This document shows, in pieces, positions 42,786-51,636 of a stretch of 64,000 nt of DNA. Origin of the DNA: JBFMFR01 sp040752025 (GTDB lineage: Bacteria > Chloroflexota > Anaerolineae > Anaerolineales > UBA4823); the NCBI GenBank assembly GCA_040752025.1, contig JBFMFR010000006.1, forward strand, positions 124,001 through 188,000, in the 5' to 3' direction. A program made the translations under genes and the position numbers. The notes under the pieces were generated by a model. That model was not told the DNA's origin and did no database searches. It saw only the letters and a list, made by a program, of their open reading frames with translations. Every line of letters starts with the position of its first letter. Positions within the stretch are counted from its first letter, which is position 1.

Positions 42786-44479
42786 TTGAAAACCTCGTCC
42801 AGATCTCCATCCGCAACATCAAACACCGAGTTGTGCGGCGGTAAAGCCTCTCGCCGCATCCATTCTGGCAAACGATCATCGGCGGCCGTGAAGCCGGCCC
42901 GCCTGTTGAATTCTCGTTCGAGGATTAGCGTTTCTCGGCCCAACACCTGCAAATAATCCTCGCCCACATTCCAGTCGTAACGGGCATTGATCAGATCACG
43001 AATCACTTCCGGCGCAGCCCCAAAACCAAAGCCGGCAAAAACACACGCTCCCAGCGTGTCATACCCGGCCATATTGATCTGCGCTGTTCGCGAGACTGCC
43101 ACCTGGGCTTTCGGATCCAGATGATCGACCTTTGCGCGAATGGTTAACCCGCAGGTATGGTCACCGCCCTGCGGTGAAGTTGCATAAGTTACCCCGGTTC
43201 CCTTGATCGCCCGCGGTTCGTAGGCCGAGAGCGCCTGCCCCTTAGCAACCGGCACTCTCTCGACGCCAAATACCCGTCCCACCAGCGCCGGCCCACCACC
43301 GATAACCCGCCCCAACGCTGTATTCTGCCGGATTTCTTGCAGCAGGCGCATAGCGCCATCCCCATCGCCAAATTCCATCAATCCCGCCTCGGCTGCCACG
43401 CCCAAAGCCACGCCGATCTCTATCGTATCCAGACCCATATCATTCACTTCATAATTCAGATGCGCAATCGTATCCAGATCGCCAATTCCCAGGTTAGACC
43501 CCATCAGGCCAATCGTTTCATACTCCATTGGAGAAACGATCGCCTTGCCGTCTGGACCCGCATACACATTTGAGGATTGGATCGAACAACCTGGCATGCA
43601 AGCATGCGCAATCTGGCATTCACCATCCCGCTGCAACATTTGCTCGCGCATCGCTTCGCCGCTGATCCGCTCAGCATGCTCGAACTTCCCTTCTGAAAAG
43701 TTGCGCGTCGGCAGCGCGCCAAAACCATAAGCCATCATAAGCACGGCGGAGGTACCATAATCATGATAAACCTTGGTTTGCGGGTGCGCCAGTAGCGCCT
43801 GAGTGTAAGCTTTTCTGGCAGCCTTGAAAGCCTCAGGGTGTGCGATCGGCGGCCTTTCTCCGCCTGCATCATCGAATACGATCGCCTTCAGCCCCTTGGT
43901 ACCCATCACTGCCCCCAGGCCGCCCCTGGCCGCGATCCGCGCCGGCACCTTATCTTTATCCAGGTTTTGGATGCCTGCCGACAACATACCGCTTTCTCCA
44001 CCGGGTCCAATCAGGGCAATCGCCACCTTCTCGCCATACCGTTCCAGCAAGCGTCTGGCTGCTTCGAAAACACCCAACCCTGCCAGGTCATCCGCAGGCT
44101 CAAAACGCGCTCCCTTTTTGCTTAGATGCAGCACCCATAGACCCTTTTTGGCAGGTTTGTCTTCAATAATCAGGGCTTTCATCCCCAGGTTAGTCATGTG
44201 GAGGCCTGTTGTGCCGCCAGCATTTGCCTCTTTGATTCCCCCTGTTAACGGACTCTTCCCACCTACTGAAATCCGGTCACAACTCGAGAGCATATGCCCA
44301 ACCAGCAATCCCGGCGCAAAAACCAGTTTGTTACCCGGCCCAATTGGCTCACAAGTCGCATCGATCTCATCGAGCAGGATACGCACAGATAGTCCTCGCC
44401 CACCCAATTTCTCCCAACTTTCTGGAACCTCTTCTACACGAAGAGACTGTTCTCGCACATTAATTCGCCAAACTTTCAT
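42779..44479 (-). CDS. Aldehyde:ferredoxin oxidoreductase (tungsten), cluster cysteine altered
   Basis: 566 residues. AOR-family enzymes use a bis-pterin tungsten centre and a [4Fe-4S] cluster to oxidise aldehydes with ferredoxin. Seen: WEKLGGRGLSVRILLDE, the pterin-binding GGKSPLTGGIKEANAGG, ARGGLGAVMGTKGLKAIVF, YGTSAVLMMAYGFGALPTRNF and the late DTLGACVFAGFGFG cysteine. The canonical C-x2-C-x3-C cluster site reads A291-H-A-C294-M-P-G-C298, so the first Cys is Ala; Cys288 is close and could replace it. The gene has GGAG upstream of its start and is followed by the moaD-like gene. An extended -10 (TGC-TAAAAT, 44538-44530 on the minus strand) lies upstream. Confidence 0.92.
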   Translation of the reverse strand: MKVWRINVREQSLRVEEVPESWEKLGGRGLSVRILLDEIDATCEPIGPGNKLVFAPGLLVGHMLSSCDRISVGGKSPLTGGIKEANAGGTTGLHMTNLGMKALIIEDKPAKKGLWVLHLSKKGARFEPADDLAGLGVFEAARRLLERYGEKVAIALIGPGGESGMLSAGIQNLDKDKVPARIAARGGLGAVMGTKGLKAIVFDDAGGERPPIAHPEAFKAARKAYTQALLAHPQTKVYHDYGTSAVLMMAYGFGALPTRNFSEGKFEHAERISGEAMREQMLQRDGECQIAHACMPGCSIQSSNVYAGPDGKAIVSPMEYETIGLMGSNLGIGDLDTIAHLNYEVNDMGLDTIEIGVALGVAAEAGLMEFGDGDGAMRLLQEIRQNTALGRVIGGGPALVGRVFGVERVPVAKGQALSAYEPRAIKGTGVTYATSPQGGDHTCGLTIRAKVDHLDPKAQVAVSRTAQINMAGYDTLGACVFAGFGFGAAPEVIRDLINARYDWNVGEDYLQVLGRETLILEREFNRRAGFTAADDRLPEWMRREALPPHNSVFDVADGDLDEVFNW

Positions 44480-44529
44480 CGCTTACTCCATTGGGTATTT
44501 ATTCAAGAGTGTGAAAAAATTACCCTCTA

Positions 44530-44538
44530 ATTTTAGCA
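44530..44538 (-). promoter_or_regulatory. Possible extended -10 promoter of the first AOR operon
   Basis: On the minus strand TGC-TAAAAT (44538 down to 44530) lies about 50 bases before the AOR start. No clear -35 was found. Confidence 0.35.
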
Positions 44539-44624
44539 CATCCTGCCAACCTCGTCATCCCTCAAAAACCTTTTCCGTGGTATCCTCATCCAACTAACTC
44601 AATTTATTCAGCACTGGAAAGCCC

Positions 44625-45353
44625 ATGAACACTTCAAATTCCTCACAACCCCCAATCATCGTTCTGATCTCCGCCAACATCGAATGGCGCGCAATCCGAA
44701 AGCTTTTCCCCAACGTTACTATTCAACACTCACCTTATGGCGAGTGGTTCACCACCGACCTGGCTCTCCCTACATCAAAGAATAATCTCTCTGTGTACTT
44801 CTTTCATGGGGGCTGGGGCAAGATCGCCGCTGCGGGTTCTACACAATATGTGATCGATCGTTGGCAGCCGGAGTTATTAATCAACCTCGGCACCTGCGGT
44901 GGCTTTGAAGGGCACATTCAACGCAACGAGGTGATCCTGGTTGACAAGACCATCGTCTACGACATCATTGAACAAATGGGCGACTACGATGAGCATATCG
45001 CCCATTACACCACGGTATTGGATTTGAGCTGGTTGCCAGCCGATGTTCCCCAGTCAGTACGCCGCACCTTGCTGGTTTCAGGAGACCGCGATCTGCTGCC
45101 CGAGGATATTCACCACCTGGCCAGCAAATTTGGCGCAGTTGCCGGCGACTGGGAATCAGGCGCAATTGCCTTCGTAGCTTCTCGCAATCAGGTCAGGTTG
45201 ATCATCTTGCGCGGCGTCACGGATCTGGTCGGTGCCCAGGGTGGCGAAGCCTACGGCAATCTGCAGTTTTTCGAACAAGCCACGCTCAAGATCATGCAAA
45301 ACCTGACCAACCACCTGCCCGCCTGGCTTCAAATCGCATCACACGAAAGCTAA
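44625..45353 (+). CDS. Nucleoside phosphorylase/MTA-SAH nucleosidase-like protein
   Basis: 242 residues of the PNP_UDP_1 fold. Seen: IVLISANIEWRAIRKLFPN, VYFFHGGWGKIAAAGSTQYVIDRWQPELLINLGTCGGF, VILVDKTIVYD and GAVAGDWESGAIAFVASR, where Glu stands at the MEAAA-type ribose-binding position, then ILRGVTDLVG with the conserved Asp. Family members cleave nucleosides such as methylthioadenosine, S-adenosylhomocysteine or futalosine. Exact substrate unknown. Lying between the two AOR genes, it may clear 5'-deoxyadenosine from radical-SAM reactions, an inference. It is divergent from the first AOR gene. Confidence 0.75.
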   Translation: MNTSNSSQPPIIVLISANIEWRAIRKLFPNVTIQHSPYGEWFTTDLALPTSKNNLSVYFFHGGWGKIAAAGSTQYVIDRWQPELLINLGTCGGFEGHIQRNEVILVDKTIVYDIIEQMGDYDEHIAHYTTVLDLSWLPADVPQSVRRTLLVSGDRDLLPEDIHHLASKFGAVAGDWESGAIAFVASRNQVRLIILRGVTDLVGAQGGEAYGNLQFFEQATLKIMQNLTNHLPAWLQIASHES

Positions 45354-45378
45354 TTCGCCTCTCGCTTAAAAACTGCCT

Positions 45379-45384
45379 TATAAT
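45379..45384 (+). promoter_or_regulatory. Possible -10 box upstream of the second AOR
   Basis: TATAAT at 45379-45384 lies 42 bases before the start in the 72-base gap. A -35 is not recognisable, so it is tentative. Confidence 0.35.
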
Positions 45385-45425
45385 AACCCACATCCGGTAA
45401 AGACGCACCGCACGGAAATCCTTAC

Positions 45426-47249
45426 ATGCAGCCCATCTTGAAGATCGACCTTACAACTCGAGCCATCAGCCGCTTCGAAACGCCCATCTCCTGGGCGCAG
45501 GGCTTCTTAGGTGGAGCCTCGCTGGCAGCGCGCCTGCTCTACGAATATCTCCAGCCTGGCCTGCAGCCGCTATCGGCTCAGGCACCCCTGCTATTCATGA
45601 ACGGCCCGCTCACAGGCACCTCCGGCCCGGCGGTAGGGCGTTTCGTAGTTTGCGCCCGGTCGCCAGCCACCGCTCTTTGGGGGGAATCGAACTGCGGCGG
45701 TTTTTGGGGTCCAGAGCTGCGCATGGCCGGCTTCGATGGTCTATGGCTGCATGGCCGCGCCGATCAACCTGTTTACCTGTGGATTCAAGATGATCGTGTC
45801 GAAATCCGCCCAGCCGGGCATCTCTGGGGCCTGGACGCCTACCAAACCCAGGCGGCCATCGAACAAGAGCTAGCTGCTGGCAAGGTACGCGTCGCAACCA
45901 TCGGCCCAGCCGGTGAGGCGCAAATACCATTTGCACTAATCTTATGCGATCATGGGCGCGTGGCTGGGCGCACTGGCATGGGAGCAGTCATGGGTTCCAA
46001 AAATCTCAAGGCCATTGCCGTCCAGGGGCATGCTGGGGTGCCCGTAGCTCATCCGGATGTTTTCATGCCTTTGCGATCTGCTGTCAACCACCAGTTACGC
46101 ACCGATGGGCAAACCCAAATGCTGCGCGAACTGGGCACTGCCGGCACCGCCGAGTACTTCGATTACCTGGGCGAGATGCCCAAACGCTACTTCCATGATG
46201 GCGCTTTCCCGGGTGAAATTCGAATTTCAGGAGCCGCAGTCAAGGATACGCTGCTCACCGGGGTCAGCGCCTGCCACGCTTGCGTGATCGCCTGCGGGCG
46301 CGTTGTGCAACTGGAAGATGGCGCCAAGCGCAAAGGCCCCGAATACGAAACCCTGGTTGGCTTTGGCCCCAATCTCGGTTTGAATGACCCCGTGCTGGCA
46401 ACGCGCTTCGGGGAACTGTGCGATCGTTATGGCATGGATACCATCAGTATGAGCAATACGCTTGGCCTTGCTTTTCAATTGTACGAGCGCGGCATAATCG
46501 ATCGACAGCACACAGGTGGTCTGGAATTGCGCTGGGGCGACCCGGAGGCAGTCGAACCACTCATCCACCAAACGGTTCGCCGTCAGGGTTTTGGTGCTTT
46601 CCTGGCCGAAGGGGCACGCGCCCTCGCCCTACGTTTCGGTGCAGCCGAGCAAGCCGTGCAGGTCAATGGACTGGAAGTAGCCTATCACGATCCACGTGGC
46701 GCTTCAGGTATGGCGTTGGTTTACGCCACTTCGCCTCGCGGCGCCTGTCACAACCAGTCTGACTATTTCCTGGCCGACATCGGACAGGTTGAAAGCAGCC
46801 TGGGGCTGGCCTTCTATGACCGCCATGCTGGCGCAGAAAAAGCCGCTAATGTTGCCATCCATCAAAATTGGCGCACCGTTTCTAATGCTCTGGTTCTGTG
46901 CATGTTCGCCAACGTAGCCCCTGAAAACGTATTGGCGTTAGTCAACGCCGCCTGTGATTTACAATGGGAGCTCGAAGATCTGATCCGCTGCGGTGAGCGC
47001 GGCTGGAATCTTAAACGAGCCATCAATAACCGCCTCGGATTAACGAGCGCCGACGACCGCCTCCCCGAGGCGCTGTTGCGGCCCTATGCCGATGGAATCC
47101 CCACAGATTACGTCCCCCCATTTCAGGAAATGCTCGCTTCTTACTACTTAGCCCGCGACTGGGATCCCGCTACCGGTTTCCCTACGCGCCAGAAATTGTT
47201 GGATTTAGATCTCGATTGGGTCATACCTGATTTGTACCCACAGGAGTGA
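45426..47249 (+). CDS. Aldehyde:ferredoxin oxidoreductase family, second paralogue
   Basis: 607 residues. Seen: ILKIDLTTRAISRF, FLGGASLAARLLYEYL, VGRFVVCARSPATALWGESNCGGFWGPEL, GRTGMGAVMGSKNLKAIAV and the intact cluster site CHACVIAC (C-x2-C-x3-C). The later conserved Asn/Cys-rich region (RTVSNALVLCMFANVAPENVL) supplies the fourth ligand. The first AOR has the more usual GGKSPLTGG, whereas here that region is VVCARSPATA-type. The two paralogues therefore probably differ in substrate; short-chain or aromatic aldehydes or other tungsten-dependent reductions are possible. A lipoprotein gene follows 6 bases later. Confidence 0.92.
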   Translation: MQPILKIDLTTRAISRFETPISWAQGFLGGASLAARLLYEYLQPGLQPLSAQAPLLFMNGPLTGTSGPAVGRFVVCARSPATALWGESNCGGFWGPELRMAGFDGLWLHGRADQPVYLWIQDDRVEIRPAGHLWGLDAYQTQAAIEQELAAGKVRVATIGPAGEAQIPFALILCDHGRVAGRTGMGAVMGSKNLKAIAVQGHAGVPVAHPDVFMPLRSAVNHQLRTDGQTQMLRELGTAGTAEYFDYLGEMPKRYFHDGAFPGEIRISGAAVKDTLLTGVSACHACVIACGRVVQLEDGAKRKGPEYETLVGFGPNLGLNDPVLATRFGELCDRYGMDTISMSNTLGLAFQLYERGIIDRQHTGGLELRWGDPEAVEPLIHQTVRRQGFGAFLAEGARALALRFGAAEQAVQVNGLEVAYHDPRGASGMALVYATSPRGACHNQSDYFLADIGQVESSLGLAFYDRHAGAEKAANVAIHQNWRTVSNALVLCMFANVAPENVLALVNAACDLQWELEDLIRCGERGWNLKRAINNRLGLTSADDRLPEALLRPYADGIPTDYVPPFQEMLASYYLARDWDPATGFPTRQKLLDLDLDWVIPDLYPQE

Positions 47250-47255
47250 TTCTAG

Positions 47256-48344
47256 ATGCGAAAATCACGACGCTTACCCCTGATACTGATCGCATTAGCC
47301 TTACTCACGCTCACCTGTAACCTGCCACTGCCTTTCAGCGCATCGAAAACAGTGGTCGCCACCCCTGTCCCGGGCGAAGTTTTACCGACTCTGGCGACTT
47401 CCAGGCCTTCATCCGAAAAGCCGGTTCAAATCATCCCATTAGCTGGCCCGGTGACCCGCGCGGCAGCCGAATTATCCGGCCTGGCGTGGTACGGCGACTA
47501 TCTGATCATGCTGCCCCAATATCCCCAACGCTTCGGCAACAAAGACGAGGGTGGCGCTCTACTGGCTCTACCGCGCCATGCCATCCTGGACTATCTTGAG
47601 GGCCGGTCGACGGAACCGCTTCAGCCAATCGAAGTCCCACTAATCAGCCACGACCTGGAGCGCAAAGTCAAGGGGTTTGAAGGTTTCGAGGCAATCGGTT
47701 TCAGCGGAAACCGGGCCTACTTCACGATCGAGGCCAGGCATAGTTTTACAAAAATGATGGGCTACTTGGTTGCTGGCGAGATCGATCCGGAATTGAAAGA
47801 ACTACGCCTGGAACCTGCTTCTTTGGCTGAAAACCCTCCCCAGGCCAACCAATCGAACCATACTGATGAAGCCTTATTGGTCACTTCAGATGGCATCATC
47901 ACCTTCTTTGAGTCGAATGGAGCCGGGCTCAACCCTAACCCACACGGCACAATCTTCGATACATCTTTGCAGCTATCTGGTACAGTGCCATTTCCCACGA
48001 TCGAATACCGGGTTACAGACGCCACTGCACTGGATGACCAGGCGAAGTTCTGGATGATCAACTACTTCTTCCCCGGCGAACCCGAACTCAAGCCATCCCA
48101 GGATCCACTTGCTGATAAGTACGGCCAGGGCGCCACCCATGCCGCCGGGCTCTACGTTGAACGCCTGGTAGAATTCCAATACAAGCCAGACGGAATCGCG
48201 TTGACTGATACCCCTCCGGTTCAGATGCAACTAATCGATGAGCCCCGCAACTGGGAAGGACTGGTGCGCCTGGAAGGCTATGGCTTCCTGCTGGTCACTG
48301 ACAAGTATCCTGGAACCCTATTGGGGTTCATCGCATATCCATAA
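47256..48344 (+). CDS. Secreted protein, lipoprotein-like, function unknown
   Basis: 362 residues. The N-terminal hydrophobic stretch (LPLILIALALLTLTCNLP) may be a lipoprotein signal, although Thr at -1 of the Cys is not typical; ordinary secretion is the alternative. The rest is beta-rich with repeats of the propeller type (ELSGLAWYGDYLIMLPQYP, FEGFEAIGFSGNRAYFTIEAR, NWEGLVRLEGYGFLLVTDKYPG), resembling esterase-like or SdiA-regulated beta-propellers. No catalytic residue is recognisable. Co-transcription with the second AOR is likely from the 6-base spacing, but no functional link is evident. Confidence 0.6.
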   Translation: MRKSRRLPLILIALALLTLTCNLPLPFSASKTVVATPVPGEVLPTLATSRPSSEKPVQIIPLAGPVTRAAAELSGLAWYGDYLIMLPQYPQRFGNKDEGGALLALPRHAILDYLEGRSTEPLQPIEVPLISHDLERKVKGFEGFEAIGFSGNRAYFTIEARHSFTKMMGYLVAGEIDPELKELRLEPASLAENPPQANQSNHTDEALLVTSDGIITFFESNGAGLNPNPHGTIFDTSLQLSGTVPFPTIEYRVTDATALDDQAKFWMINYFFPGEPELKPSQDPLADKYGQGATHAAGLYVERLVEFQYKPDGIALTDTPPVQMQLIDEPRNWEGLVRLEGYGFLLVTDKYPGTLLGFIAYP

Positions 48345-48456
48345 GTAATTATCTCGCTCCGGTTGTATTCCGGGAAAGAATTGATCCAAAGCTTACTATC
48401 AAGATGTCAAGGCCTTTCTACCGAAATGGTAAGCAGAAACAGGAACAGGAGATTTT

Positions 48457-50028
48457 ATGAAATACGTCAGCGTTGCACAAATGGTCGCCATCGAACGCGA
48501 AGCCCATGCCACCGGTTTGACCTATGATCAAATGATGGAAAATGCCGGGCGCGGCCTGGCTGAAGTCATTCTGGATGAATATGGTTTCCTGGAGGAGGAA
48601 GGCATCCTCGGGTTGGTGGGCTCCGGCAATAACGGAGGAGATGCGCTGGTGGCGCTTAGCTATCTGGCAGAACAGGGTTGGCCCGTGCGCGCATATATCG
48701 TTCGGTCCCGTCCACAGGATGACCCGCTGGTAGCGCGCCTGGAAGCCAATAGTGGGCAGATTCACACCATCCAAGGTGACCCGGATATGGAACTACTCGG
48801 TGCCTGGCTGAAAGAATGTGCTCTCCTGCTAGATGGCGTTCTGGGAACCGGCACCCGCCTGCCGCTGAAACCCGAACTCGCCCAGGTATTGGATTTCGTG
48901 CACCAGAATCTGGGACGCCTACCAGACCCGCCCGCCGTAATCGCCATTGATTGCCCTTCGGGTATCGATTGCGATAGCGGTGAAGCCGCCCCTGAGTGCA
49001 TACCTGCCGAAATGACGGTCACGATGGCCGCTATCAAGCATGGCCTGTATAAATTTCCAGCCTGCGACCTGTTAGGTGAATTACGCCTGGTCGATATCGG
49101 CTTGCCCGAAAATGGTGAGGCCCTACAAGCCTGGCGCAATATACGCACCTTCGTCCCCAATAGTGATTGGGTGAGCAGCAAGCTGCCAGAACGCCCCAAT
49201 CACGCCCATAAAGGCACTTTTGGCACCGCCTTAGTGGTTGCGGGCTGCACCAACTACACCGGCGCGGCCTGGTTGGCTGGCCAGGCTGCCTATCGCATCG
49301 GAGCAGGACTGGTAACGCTGGGAGTTCCCGATCCCCTGCACCCTATCCTGGCCGGGCAATTTCCTGAGGCCACCTGGTTGCCTTTGCCCAGCGCCCATGG
49401 CGCAATCGCCGTTCCGGCAGCCGAAAGTGTGAGACGAAATTTGGGGCGCGCCACCGCGTTGCTGCTCGGCCCCGGCTTTGGTCTGAGTGAAGATACTGCT
49501 GCGTTCCTGGCCGAACTATTCTCAGCCGGCCACTATGCCGCGCTGCCCGCGCTAGTCGTCGACGCAGATGGGTTGAAACTGCTCGCTGGCTTGCCCGACT
49601 GGCCTGCGCGCCTGCCATCTCCGGCGGTGCTGACGCCGCATCCGGGCGAAATGTCAGTGCTCACTGGCCTGCCCACATCCCAAATTCAGGCGGACCGCCT
49701 TGCGCTCGCCCTGCGCTACAGCCACAAATGGAAACACGTCATTATCCTCAAAGGCGCGTTTACCGTCATCGCATCCCCAGACGGGGAAGCTGCCATCATC
49801 CCGGTGGCAACCCCGGCCCTGGCGCGCGCCGGCACCGGCGATGTGCTCGCCGGGCTGGTCGCTGGTTTGCGCGCTCAAGGCCTCGAGGCCTTCCCGGCCG
49901 CTGTCGCCGCTGCCTGGATCCATGCACAGGCCGGGCTGCTGGCCGCCCATCAACTGGGCAGCACCACCTCTGTACTGGCAAGCGATGTATTGCGCGCTTG
50001 CATCGATATTCTGGCTGATTTAGCCTGA
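48457..50028 (+). CDS. nnr: Bifunctional NAD(P)HX epimerase/dehydratase
   Basis: 523 residues. It repairs hydrated NAD(P)H. The N-terminal YjeF_N epimerase (residues about 1-215) shows DQMMENAGRGLAEVIL, GLVGSGNNGGDALVALSYL and IDCPSGIDCDSGEA. The C-terminal ADP-dependent dehydratase (ribokinase-like, about 240-523) shows HKGTFGTALVVAG, GAAWLAGQAAYRIGAGLVTLG, VLTPHPGEMSVLTG and the catalytic Asp in ARAGTGDVLAGLVAGL. Both halves appear complete. AGGAG lies upstream of the ATG. Convergent with the next gene. Confidence 0.96.
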   Translation: MKYVSVAQMVAIEREAHATGLTYDQMMENAGRGLAEVILDEYGFLEEEGILGLVGSGNNGGDALVALSYLAEQGWPVRAYIVRSRPQDDPLVARLEANSGQIHTIQGDPDMELLGAWLKECALLLDGVLGTGTRLPLKPELAQVLDFVHQNLGRLPDPPAVIAIDCPSGIDCDSGEAAPECIPAEMTVTMAAIKHGLYKFPACDLLGELRLVDIGLPENGEALQAWRNIRTFVPNSDWVSSKLPERPNHAHKGTFGTALVVAGCTNYTGAAWLAGQAAYRIGAGLVTLGVPDPLHPILAGQFPEATWLPLPSAHGAIAVPAAESVRRNLGRATALLLGPGFGLSEDTAAFLAELFSAGHYAALPALVVDADGLKLLAGLPDWPARLPSPAVLTPHPGEMSVLTGLPTSQIQADRLALALRYSHKWKHVIILKGAFTVIASPDGEAAIIPVATPALARAGTGDVLAGLVAGLRAQGLEAFPAAVAAAWIHAQAGLLAAHQLGSTTSVLASDVLRACIDILADLA

Positions 50029-50035
50029 TTTACTT

Positions 50036-50968
50036 CTAGGGCGTCACGCCATCCCAGCCTGCCAGGCGCGCCATCAACCACCAAAACGCCTGGCCCTTCA
50101 ACGTACATTGCAGACCATGCGTGTGCGCACAACCGGGTACGCTCTGGCATTCGAAGTTAGAAGGGTGTGCGGAACACCATCCCGCGCACCACTCGCAAGC
50201 ATCGGAACCATTAGGGTAAAAATTCCCTGCTGGATCGTAGCTCTCGACATCGGCAAAGTCGAACAAAACCCCGGCGTTATCCTGGACATACTGGCGCACC
50301 ATATTGTTATGCCGCCATAGATCCCCTCCGGGTGCAGTTCCATCGGTATGACCGGTATAAAAGATAAAACGCATATCGGAATATTCGCTCTCGAGCTGCG
50401 CCATCGCATCAATGTATTGCTGGATCTGCGCGTCACTGTAATATGTCATCTGTCCACACCAGGTCCACAATGAAAAATCGAACCAACCTGTATCAGCCAC
50501 GCTGCGTGTATGATTCATCCCACTGGTGCCCTCCCAATACATATCCGGCGTAATGTAGGTATTCCCTGGATAATTATTGCCATCGTAAACCCGCAGCGCC
50601 GTTGTATCGCCCGGCAGCAATACCACGCCATTTTCAGCAATATCCACATTGAAACGCGAGTCGCGACTTTCCAGCCAGCGCATCCCGTCCAATATCTGGC
50701 TGCCATGCGAGGTGTGGGCATAATGCACAACGAACTTGCGCGCCTCCCCAATCCAGTAATCTGGAATCAATCTGGCATCTGTATTCAAATGGCCAACCAC
50801 GATGGGTTGAGCGGTGCTGTAATCTAGATAGATCAAGGGCATGTAGTAGACAATGTCCAGAGCTTTCGACAATTCCCCGGCATTCGCCGTTCTGGCCTGG
50901 CATACCAACAAGCCAAGCATGGTCAACAAGCAGGCAAAACAGATCAAAGATAATTTTATTTTATTCAT
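50036..50968 (-). CDS. Secreted Cys-containing protein, function unknown
   Basis: 310 residues from ATG 50968 (MNKIKLSLICFACLL) with GAGG upstream; a TTG 12 bases earlier is less likely. A signal peptide ends near NAGELS. The body contains FVVHYAHTSHGSQILDGMRWLE, WFDFSLWTWCGQMTYYSD, MRFIFYTGHTDGTAPGGDLW and LFDFADVESYDPAGNFYPNGSDACEWCAGWC. The strand-loop pattern with HTSHGS and TGHTD resembles an SGNH-like or other hydrolase fold, but I do not recognise the family. Six Cys in the last 80 residues suggest disulfides or a metal site. A promoter with an overlapping palindrome lies upstream. Confidence 0.55.
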   Translation of the reverse strand: MNKIKLSLICFACLLTMLGLLVCQARTANAGELSKALDIVYYMPLIYLDYSTAQPIVVGHLNTDARLIPDYWIGEARKFVVHYAHTSHGSQILDGMRWLESRDSRFNVDIAENGVVLLPGDTTALRVYDGNNYPGNTYITPDMYWEGTSGMNHTRSVADTGWFDFSLWTWCGQMTYYSDAQIQQYIDAMAQLESEYSDMRFIFYTGHTDGTAPGGDLWRHNNMVRQYVQDNAGVLFDFADVESYDPAGNFYPNGSDACEWCAGWCSAHPSNFECQSVPGCAHTHGLQCTLKGQAFWWLMARLAGWDGVTP

Positions 50969-51055
50969 AGCAAGCCTCAACGATTTTTTAAATTTTTTGG
51001 CCAGCGCAATCTCCGATCCGCTTCTGAGCGTACGGCTGTTTGTCTGGTCAGCTTG

Positions 51056-51085
51056 ATTATAGATATTCCCCTATCGAATATGCAA
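51056..51085 (-). promoter_or_regulatory. Promoter of the secreted-protein gene
   Basis: On the minus strand TTGCAT (51085-51080), an 18-base spacer, and TATAAT (51061-51056). The start codon lies about 85 bases downstream. Confidence 0.6.
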
Positions 51086-51106
51086 TAGGCCTTGATTCCT
51101 ATTGCA
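51081..51106. repeat. Inverted repeat overlapping the -35 box (candidate operator)
   Basis: TGCAATAGG (51081-51089) and CCTATTGCA (51098-51106) are perfect 9-bp arms around CCTTGATT. The left arm covers most of the minus-strand -35 hexamer, so a bound protein would block the promoter of the secreted-protein gene. Confidence 0.6.
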
Positions 51107-51125
51107 ATGACCGCACAATAAACAA

Positions 51126-51154
51126 AAGCACGAGGTCGCAAATACCTCGTGCTT
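51126..51154 (-). terminator. Terminator of the YtxH-like gene unit
   Basis: An 11-bp perfect stem AAGCACGAGGT/ACCTCGTGCTT (51126-51136 with 51144-51154) has a 7-base loop. Read on the minus strand it is followed by TTGTTTATTG, T-rich as expected of an intrinsic terminator for the gene ending at 51247. Confidence 0.65.
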
Positions 51155-51246
51155 CAACACAAAACAAAATCTAACTTCCGGCAAGTCACGATCCCTGCGC
51201 CTGCCGGTAAGTAGATAAACGAAATTTCAAAGACGAAGGTGCTAAG

Positions 51247-51633
51247 TTAGGCTTCCGCGGCTTCGTCCGCTTGCTCGTCAGCGGGGAGCGCCTCAGCCTG
51301 CTTCTTGATTGTGCTCAGCATCTCCTGTCCACGCTGCTGCAGTTCAGCCGCCCGGTCGCGTGTCACCTGCGCCAGTTCTTCGGCCCGCGCCTGCACCTCT
51401 TCCAAAGCCTGGTTCGCCCGGACGCGGGCGTCTTCCAGCGCTTTCTCGGCTTTCACGCGCGCTTCCTGTCCGGTCTCCACTGCCCGATCGCGTAGTTCAA
51501 TGCTGCGCTCCTTGATCAAGGTACGCGTTTCTTCTCCGGATTGAGGCGCCATTAGCATTGCCACGGCTGCGCCCACCAACCCGCCGATAACAAATCCTGC
51601 AAAGAACGTTCCGAAATCATCATTATTAGCCAT
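51247..51633 (-). CDS. YtxH-domain small membrane-associated protein
   Basis: 128 residues. The start MANNDDFGTFFAGFVIGGLVGAAVAMLMAPQSGEETR is the YtxH signature: a glycine-rich membrane helix followed by LLAPxSGxETR. The rest is a long charged amphipathic coil (KAEKALEDARVRANQALEEVQARAEEL), like gas-vesicle or stress-associated proteins. Function in the family is poorly defined; a role at the membrane during general stress is proposed. It follows the DUF948-like gene by 3 bases. Confidence 0.85.
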   Translation of the reverse strand: MANNDDFGTFFAGFVIGGLVGAAVAMLMAPQSGEETRTLIKERSIELRDRAVETGQEARVKAEKALEDARVRANQALEEVQARAEELAQVTRDRAAELQQRGQEMLSTIKKQAEALPADEQADEAAEA

Positions 51634-51636
51634 AGT

